In this document: positions 42,990-47,597 of the stretch, piece after piece
Numbering within the stretch: the first letter of the stretch is position 1
Layout: each line of letters opens with the position of its first letter
Source: Campylobacterales bacterium
GTDB taxonomy: Bacteria; Campylobacterota; Campylobacteria; Campylobacterales; Sulfurimonadaceae
NCBI GenBank assembly: GCA_014859655.1
Contig: JACUTT010000013.1
Location: 1 to 47,597 of the forward strand
DNA: 47,597 nucleotides
Direction: 5' to 3'
Position numbers and translations under genes: made by a program
Notes under the pieces: generated by a model
Databases searched by the model: none
The model's input: only the letters and a program-made list of their open reading frames with translations
Told to the model about the DNA's origin: nothing

Positions 42990-44921
42990 ATGAAGATACT
43001 TCTTATTAATGCTAACCCTGTTGTTGGAAAACTGGTTACATTAAGCGCGCAAAAAACAGGCGACGAACTGACAACGGCAAGCTCTGTCGAAGAACTTGAA
43101 CCACAGAGATACGATCTTGTTATGATGGATGACAACGCTTATAGCCAAGAGCTTTTTGAAGAACTGAAATCAAAAGTGAGCTTTTCGCAAAGCTGTTTTA
43201 TAGGCTCGCGCACGTCTGAAAAACCCAAAGAGTTTACCCGTGAGTTTAACAAGCCTTTTTTACCGACAGACCTTGTGGACATTTTTATGGAGATCTCCTC
43301 AGCCGCAAGCGCAGAAACTGAAGCGCCGAAAGCGAATGTAGCGCAGACTGAGCCTGAAATAATGGAAAAACCGGATTTGTCGGAAGATGATTTTGATTTT
43401 TATGAGTTAACAGATATCTCAAAAGCAGCAGAGGATGAAGAGCTCTCTTTTGGAAATGCTCTGGAAAACCTGGACGACCTCGAAGATATTGAGGAAGAGC
43501 CAGGAGAGAGTCACGACCTACAAAAGAGTGTTCTGGACGAAGATGATGTCAATGAGGTTAAAGGACTGCTTGAAGAAGAGGACGAAACCGAAGAGGTTGA
43601 TCTGGATGAGCTTGAAGATATGAGACCCTCTTGCAGCGCAGATGAAAAGATCCTGGGCGAGATCAACGAGGCCTTGGACGAACTTGATGAAGAGAGTGAA
43701 GCAGATGCGGACGATGGGCAGGATGAACCAATCACGACAGAAGCAGAGCTGACAGAAGAGGATCTGGGAGATCTGTTTGACGATCTTGAAGACGAAGAGT
43801 CCGAAGAGAGTGAAGTAGATGCGAACGATGAGCAGGATGAACAAATCAATACAGAAGCAGAGCTGACAGAAGAGGACCTGGAGGATCTGTTTGACGATCT
43901 TGAAGACGAAGAGTCCGAAGAGAGTTTAGACGAGAAGTCTGATGAGCCTGTTTTAAGCGAAGAACTTTTGGAAGAGATCGACGAGGAGTTCAGCGAGGAT
44001 GCAGAAGAGGAGCTGGCAGACCTGGACGATGAAATGGACGAAGAGATCAGCGAATCCTCTGTTACAGAAGAAACAGCAGAAGAAAATCTGTCTGACGATG
44101 AGCTTGACCGGATGGCTGAAGAGATGAAAAGCGACGAAGACGAAGATGCCCAAGAAGATCTCTTCGCAGCTGCAGAGACAGATGCTGATGCATCGGATAC
44201 GCTGAACGATAGTGATCTGGAAGACGAGGAGCTCGATGCCCTCGATGACCTGCTTGATGAAACGGAGCAGTCTGATACTCTGGATGAAACGCCGACAAAA
44301 GAGAGCTTAGCGGAGGATATTCCGGATACCCTTGAAGAAGTAGAAGAGAAGGGCGAAGAGGAGATCGATCTGAGCGCATTGAGCGAGGAGATAGAAGCTG
44401 CACTTGGTGAGCTGGACGATGACGATCTTTTGGACGAGCTTGACGAAGAGGAGATGGAAGGGTTTGAAAATGACTTCTCCTCCATCAGCGCCAATGACCT
44501 GAAACTCGCACTTGGCGAGGAGGTTTTGCAAGAGGCTGAGGCAGACGAAGAGGAGCTTGACATTCAAGAAGAGCTAGATGCCTTGGAGTTTATGGATGAA
44601 GAAGACGACGAGGATGAACCGGAGCTTATTGTCGGGCAGGGCGAATTTGCTTCCTTGCATGAAGAAGCACTCAATGAAGCGATGGGTGAACGCAATGCGA
44701 GCGACAACGAACACCCAGAACTCGATGAGATAGATACCTTTGTAGATCAGATCCCCGCAGAAGGAGTCTCTGCCAAAGAAACAAGCATAGAAAATTCGGG
44801 CGATGCGAGTGTCGCGGCCTTGGAAAAACTGATCGCAACATTGAAACAAGACAATGTAAAAGAAGCATTAAAAGGAATGGATATGAATATCAAGATCTCA
44901 TTTAGCGAGAAGGGCAAATGA
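42990..44921 (+). CDS. Highly acidic protein with N-terminal pseudo-receiver
   Basis: 643 residues. Residues 1-100 resemble a response-regulator receiver: MKILLI, YDLVMMDD with Asp47/48 near the phosphorylation position, and NKPFLPTDLVDIF with Lys88-Pro. The acidic pair that binds magnesium is replaced by Asn7-Ala8-Asn9, so normal phosphorylation is unlikely. Residues about 110-590 are dominated by D and E and probably disordered, with a 38-residue unit present twice. The C-terminal 30 residues (SVAALEKLIATLKQDNVKEA) form a helix. It corresponds in place to the Campylobacter 'highly acidic' and Helicobacter 'poly-E' proteins between fliR and gmk, as I recall. Function unknown. Its TGA overlaps the gmk ATG. 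Confidence 0.8.
   Translation: MKILLINANPVVGKLVTLSAQKTGDELTTASSVEELEPQRYDLVMMDDNAYSQELFEELKSKVSFSQSCFIGSRTSEKPKEFTREFNKPFLPTDLVDIFMEISSAASAETEAPKANVAQTEPEIMEKPDLSEDDFDFYELTDISKAAEDEELSFGNALENLDDLEDIEEEPGESHDLQKSVLDEDDVNEVKGLLEEEDETEEVDLDELEDMRPSCSADEKILGEINEALDELDEESEADADDGQDEPITTEAELTEEDLGDLFDDLEDEESEESEVDANDEQDEQINTEAELTEEDLEDLFDDLEDEESEESLDEKSDEPVLSEELLEEIDEEFSEDAEEELADLDDEMDEEISESSVTEETAEENLSDDELDRMAEEMKSDEDEDAQEDLFAAAETDADASDTLNDSDLEDEELDALDDLLDETEQSDTLDETPTKESLAEDIPDTLEEVEEKGEEEIDLSALSEEIEAALGELDDDDLLDELDEEEMEGFENDFSSISANDLKLALGEEVLQEAEADEEELDIQEELDALEFMDEEDDEDEPELIVGQGEFASLHEEALNEAMGERNASDNEHPELDEIDTFVDQIPAEGVSAKETSIENSGDASVAALEKLIATLKQDNVKEALKGMDMNIKISFSEKGK
43695..43922 (+). repeat. 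114-bp tandem repeat, two copies, in the acidic gene
   Basis: Copies at 43695-43808 and 43809-43922, in frame (38 codons). Each encodes a unit starting SE-A/V-D and including TEAELTEEDL and DLFDDLEDEESEE. The 3' two thirds are nearly identical, while the 5' part differs at several codons. Recent duplication; copy number could vary between strains. Confidence 0.85.
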
Positions 44922-45538
44922 GTGAAAGCGGCGCAATTCTCGTTCTTTCGGGTCCAAGCGGAGCAGGAAAAAGCTCCCTGATCAAAAAAATAGAAGAGAG
45001 TATTGGCGTATTTTATTTTTCCATATCGACGACAACGCGTCCTATGCGCGAGGGCGAGGTTGAAGGAGTTCATTACCACTTTGTCACCAAAGAAGCCTTT
45101 CAAAAAGATATCGAAGAGGAGAACTTTTTAGAGTACGCTCTGGTGCACGGAAACTATTACGGCACCTCGATCAAGCCGGTCAAAGAGGCCTTAAAAGAGG
45201 GCAAGATCGTTATCTTCGACATCGATGTCCAGGGTCATGATGCGGTGCAAAACCGTTTGGGTGACATCACAACCTCGGTCTTTATCACCACCCCTTCGCT
45301 CAAAGAACTCAAACGCAGACTCAGCGCACGTGGTACCGACAGCCAGGAGGTGATCGATGGACGCATACAGATGGCGACACGCGAAGTCCAGCGTATAAGC
45401 GAGTATGACTATCTGATCATTAACGATGATCTGGATGTAGCTGCTGCTCAGCTTGTCGCGATCTCACATGCCGCACGATTGAAGATGCCCTCGATGAAGA
45501 TCAGTGAATTTATACATGAGTGGGAAGCAAACGGCTGA
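44918..45538 (+). CDS. gmk: Guanylate kinase
   Basis: 206 residues. Phosphorylates GMP to GDP. P-loop LSGPSGAGKSSLI; STTTRPMREGEVEGVHYHF binds GMP; YYGTSIKPV and FDIDVQGHDAV follow. The start overlaps the acidic gene's stop (ATGA). Confidence 0.97.
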   Translation: MSESGAILVLSGPSGAGKSSLIKKIEESIGVFYFSISTTTRPMREGEVEGVHYHFVTKEAFQKDIEEENFLEYALVHGNYYGTSIKPVKEALKEGKIVIFDIDVQGHDAVQNRLGDITTSVFITTPSLKELKRRLSARGTDSQEVIDGRIQMATREVQRISEYDYLIINDDLDVAAAQLVAISHAARLKMPSMKISEFIHEWEANG

Positions 45539-45621
45539 ACACTTCCAAGAAGATCAAACAATAAGCGTTTTTACAGCAAGAAAGAGATAGAATTTTTTAA
45601 TTATTTTTAAAAGGAAAAACT

Positions 45622-45864
45622 ATGGGTATGCCAGGCGGTATGGAATGGGCAATCATTGCAGTAATAGTAATTTTGATCTTCGGCGGTAAAAAAATACCGG
45701 AACTTGCCAAAGGTATCGGCAAAGGAATTAAAGATTTCAAAAAAGCGGTAAAAGACGACGAAGAGACTACTGAAACAGCTTCTGTTGAAGAGCCGAAAAA
45801 AGTTGAAAAAAGTGAAACCAAAGAGGATGACATCAAGCCATCTGAAACTACGAAACAAGCCTAG
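45622..45864 (+). CDS. tatA: Twin-arginine translocase TatA/E subunit
   Basis: 80 residues. One membrane helix ([12 protein letters not shown], about 8-20), then [20 protein letters not shown], the amphipathic helix typical of TatA, and a charged tail. It forms the protein-conducting element of the Tat system. AAAAGGAAAAAC lies upstream. Followed by argS, an order I recall in both Helicobacter and Campylobacter. Confidence 0.95.
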   Translation: MGMPGGMEWAIIAVIVILIFGGKKIPELAKGIGKGIKDFKKAVKDDEETTETASVEEPKKVEKSETKEDDIKPSETTKQA

Positions 45865-45866
45865 TC

Positions 45867-47453
45867 TTGAAACAGCGAGTCCTCGCGCTGTTAAACAGCG
45901 AAATCAAACGTGATATTGTCTTAGAAAAACCTCGTGACCGATCTTTCGGTCATTTTGCTACTCCGATCGCTTTTGCTATGGCAAAGGAGCTCAAAAGATC
46001 CCCCATTGACATCGCTTCCGAACTGGTTGAACTCTTCAGCAAAGACGCCATGTTTACGAATGTCGAAGCGGTCAAGGGCTATCTTAATCTTAAGCTGAGC
46101 GAAGACTTTTTGGACGAGTATGCTTCGTGGGCTTTGGCCAACCAAGATGAGTTTGCCAAAGGCAACGAGTCGAGCACGATATTGCTTGAGTTTGTCTCGG
46201 CCAATCCGACGGGACCTCTTCACATCGGTCATGCACGCGGCGCGGTCTATGGCGACACGCTGCTACGACTCGGACGCCATTTAGGCCATCAGATCACGGC
46301 GGAGTACTACGTCAACGACGCGGGCAATCAGATCGATCTTTTGGGAACCTCTTTGATGCTCGAAGGCCAGGCCAATATCCTTGGTCTGGATGTCGAGTAT
46401 CCTGAGAATTACTACCGCGGCGACTACCTGAGCGAGCTTGCGAAGATCGCAGCCGACACTTACGGAAAAGAGGTCTTTTTGGATGCCAAAAAGATCAAAG
46501 ATGTCACGCTCTGGGCAAAAGATGAGGTCTTAAAGATGATCGTCAGCGATTTGGCGGCGATCAATGTCCATTTTGACACCTTTGTCAGCGAAGCGGAACT
46601 CTATAACGACTGGGACCGCGTGATGGACATCCTCAAAGCCAATGGCGGGACAGAAGAGATCGATGGAAAACAGTGGCTCAAATCCTCCCTCAAAGGGGAC
46701 GAAAAAGACCGCGTCATCGTGCGTGAAGACGGACGACCGACCTATCTTGCCGGCGATATCATCTACCACCACCAGAAGTTCGAGCGCAAGTACGACAGCT
46801 ATATCAACATCTGGGGCGCCGACCACCACGGCTACATCTCCCGCGTCAAAGCGGCTATCAGCTTCCTGGGACACGACGAGAATAAGCTCGATATTCAGCT
46901 GAGCCAGATGGTCTCACTGCTCAAAGACGGCGAGCCTTTCAAGATGAGTAAGCGCGCTGGCACGGTCATCGGAATGAACGATGTGGTTGAAGAGATCGGA
47001 TCAGATGCATTGCGCTTTATGTTCGCATCTAAAAAGTCGGACACCGCTTTGGAGTTTGACATCAACGACCTGAAAAAACAGGACAGCTCAAACCCTATCT
47101 TCTACGTCAACTATGCCCACGCACGCATCCAGACTATTTTGGAGAAGAGCGAGCTAGGCCGCGAAGAGATCATGGCCGCATCACTAAAAGGCCTAAGCGA
47201 AGATGCTGACAACCTCCTCTTTGAAGCGATGCTCTTAAACGAAGTCGTCGAAGACGCCTTCAACTCGCGCCAGGTACAAAAAGTGACCGACTACCTCAAG
47301 GGACTCGCAAGCACATACCACAAGTTCTACTACGACCACAAAGTCATCGGAACGCAAGACGAGGCGAAACTCCTCAAGCTCTTCCTCGTCGTCGCCCTCT
47401 CTATCAAAACAGGCCTCTCCCTATTAGGAATAAAAGCAAAAGATAGGATGTGA
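45867..47453 (+). CDS. argS: Arginyl-tRNA synthetase
   Basis: 528 residues. Class I enzyme. An N-terminal Add-1 domain (about 1-100) leads to the catalytic ANPTGPLHIGHARGAVYGD (HIGH motif) and EYYVNDAGNQI. The DALRFMFASKK region precedes the C-terminal anticodon-binding helices. GEPFKMSKRAGTVI stands in the KMSKS place. TTG start at 45867, two bases after tatA; no ATG would keep the family N-terminus. Confidence 0.96.
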   Translation: MKQRVLALLNSEIKRDIVLEKPRDRSFGHFATPIAFAMAKELKRSPIDIASELVELFSKDAMFTNVEAVKGYLNLKLSEDFLDEYASWALANQDEFAKGNESSTILLEFVSANPTGPLHIGHARGAVYGDTLLRLGRHLGHQITAEYYVNDAGNQIDLLGTSLMLEGQANILGLDVEYPENYYRGDYLSELAKIAADTYGKEVFLDAKKIKDVTLWAKDEVLKMIVSDLAAINVHFDTFVSEAELYNDWDRVMDILKANGGTEEIDGKQWLKSSLKGDEKDRVIVREDGRPTYLAGDIIYHHQKFERKYDSYINIWGADHHGYISRVKAAISFLGHDENKLDIQLSQMVSLLKDGEPFKMSKRAGTVIGMNDVVEEIGSDALRFMFASKKSDTALEFDINDLKKQDSSNPIFYVNYAHARIQTILEKSELGREEIMAASLKGLSEDADNLLFEAMLLNEVVEDAFNSRQVQKVTDYLKGLASTYHKFYYDHKVIGTQDEAKLLKLFLVVALSIKTGLSLLGIKAKDRM

Positions 47454-47495
47454 ATTCAGCAATAACAACGCCCACTGCTGGGCGTTGTGCTGAAT
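47454..47495. terminator. Long hairpin after argS
   Basis: ATTCAGC pairs with GCTGAAT, and inside it ACAACGCCCA pairs with TGGGCGTTGT around CTGC. The left arm carries an extra AATA, leaving a four-base bulge. It begins at the argS stop, and no T run follows, so it may be an mRNA 3'-end structure or a repeat-element palindrome rather than a plain intrinsic terminator. Confidence 0.5.
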
Positions 47496-47597
47496 GAAAC
47501 CGAAGATGTTGTGCCAAAGGCACCATCGAAGGCTTAACATCAATAAGAGCACGAAGTGCATCCAAAAAGCAATAACAACGCCCACTGCTGGGCGTTG
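47458..47597. repeat. 30-bp direct repeat with hairpin core, 110 bp apart
   Basis: The same 30 bases (AGCAATAACA, then ACGCCCA-CTGC-TGGGCGTTG) occur at 47458-47487 and 47568-47597. The window ends exactly after the second copy. Between them are short stems: GTGCC-AAA-GGCAC, GATGTT...AACATC, and GCAC-GAA-GTGC. No coding frame is supported. Confidence 0.8.

Noticed and set aside
43511-44563. Long serine-rich open frame on the minus strand
   Set aside because: It is the complement of the D/E-rich codons (GAA/GAG/GAT read as TTC/CTC/ATC, and in this frame as TCT/TCA/TCG-type Ser) of the acidic gene; no ribosome site, and composition is an artefact.
47458-47597. CRISPR-like repeat
   Set aside because: Only two copies 110 bp apart; spacing too long, repeat forms its own strong hairpin, and no cas genes are present.
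47458-47597. Integron attC site
   Set aside because: The hairpin with a bulge resembles one, but no RYYYAAC/GTTRRRY core pair is found at the arms, and no cassette or integrase is seen.

Overview
This window looks like chromosomal DNA from a free-living member of the Campylobacterota (former Epsilonproteobacteria), most likely a Sulfurimonas or Sulfuricurvum relative. The evidence is gene order. I recall closely matching neighbourhoods in Campylobacter and Helicobacter: nif3 / FlgZ-like zinc ribbon / waaA / RluD-type synthase; rsmE / rpmE / rsmI / rlmB / membrane protein / periplasmic protein / aminotransferase / hom / yraN / trxA / trxB; and rpsB / tsf / ABC ATPase / fliR / acidic protein / gmk / tatA / argS. 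The lineage call is made from memory of those genomes, not from a search. I see no rRNA, tRNA, CRISPR array, phage or insertion sequence.

Layout. 1-213: left edge, non-coding and hairpin-rich. 214-771: DedA membrane protein, minus strand. 831-870: a perfect 40-bp palindrome at the predicted transcription start of a plus-strand cluster (TPR protein, NYN-LOTUS nuclease, Nif3, FlgZ-like zinc ribbon, WaaA, RluD-type synthase) that runs to 5742. 5854-7206: ffh. 7207-7604: mostly empty, with a weak promoter and a possible 27-residue peptide. 7605-9705: the ribosome block rpsP-khpA-rimM-trmD-rplS. 9863-10600: a decayed membrane-sensor gene that still has its promoter and ribosome binding site. 10740-14291: moaA, queE and queD, then moeA convergent. 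14378-21756: a plus-strand run for rRNA modification (rsmE, rsmI, rlmB), L31, two envelope proteins of unknown function, an aminotransferase and homoserine dehydrogenase. 21923-24710: a truncated response regulator and a solitary formate-dehydrogenase-like molybdoenzyme, placed between hom and yraN, which I remember as adjacent in Campylobacter. 24729-30020: yraN, trxA, a cysteine-free thioredoxin-like membrane protein, trxB, dapB, purF and a radical SAM protein. 30053-34451: a minus-strand block (two DUF2393 proteins, hisIE, SPFH protein, ilvE, truncated globin). 34582-37003: aldehyde dehydrogenase, DUF523, a relic start of a peroxiredoxin gene, and bcp. 37068-38672: an outer-membrane porin-like protein, minus strand. 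39043-47453: rpsB, tsf, ABC ATPase, fliR, degenerate PLD-like protein (minus), acidic pseudo-receiver protein, gmk, tatA, argS. 47454-47597: a hairpin repeat, two copies 110 bp apart, cut by the window end.

Most genes are housekeeping: translation and rRNA modification, SRP targeting, molybdopterin and queuosine precursors, thiol redox, amino acid and purine synthesis, envelope and flagellum. MoaA and MoeA make the cofactor that the formate-dehydrogenase-like protein needs. I found no convincing new multi-gene system. The most unusual items are the 40-bp palindrome, the acidic protein with a pseudo-receiver head and 114-bp tandem repeat, the expanded QueE cluster motif, the cysteine-free thioredoxin fold between trxA and trxB, the three gene relics, and the hairpin repeat at the right edge.
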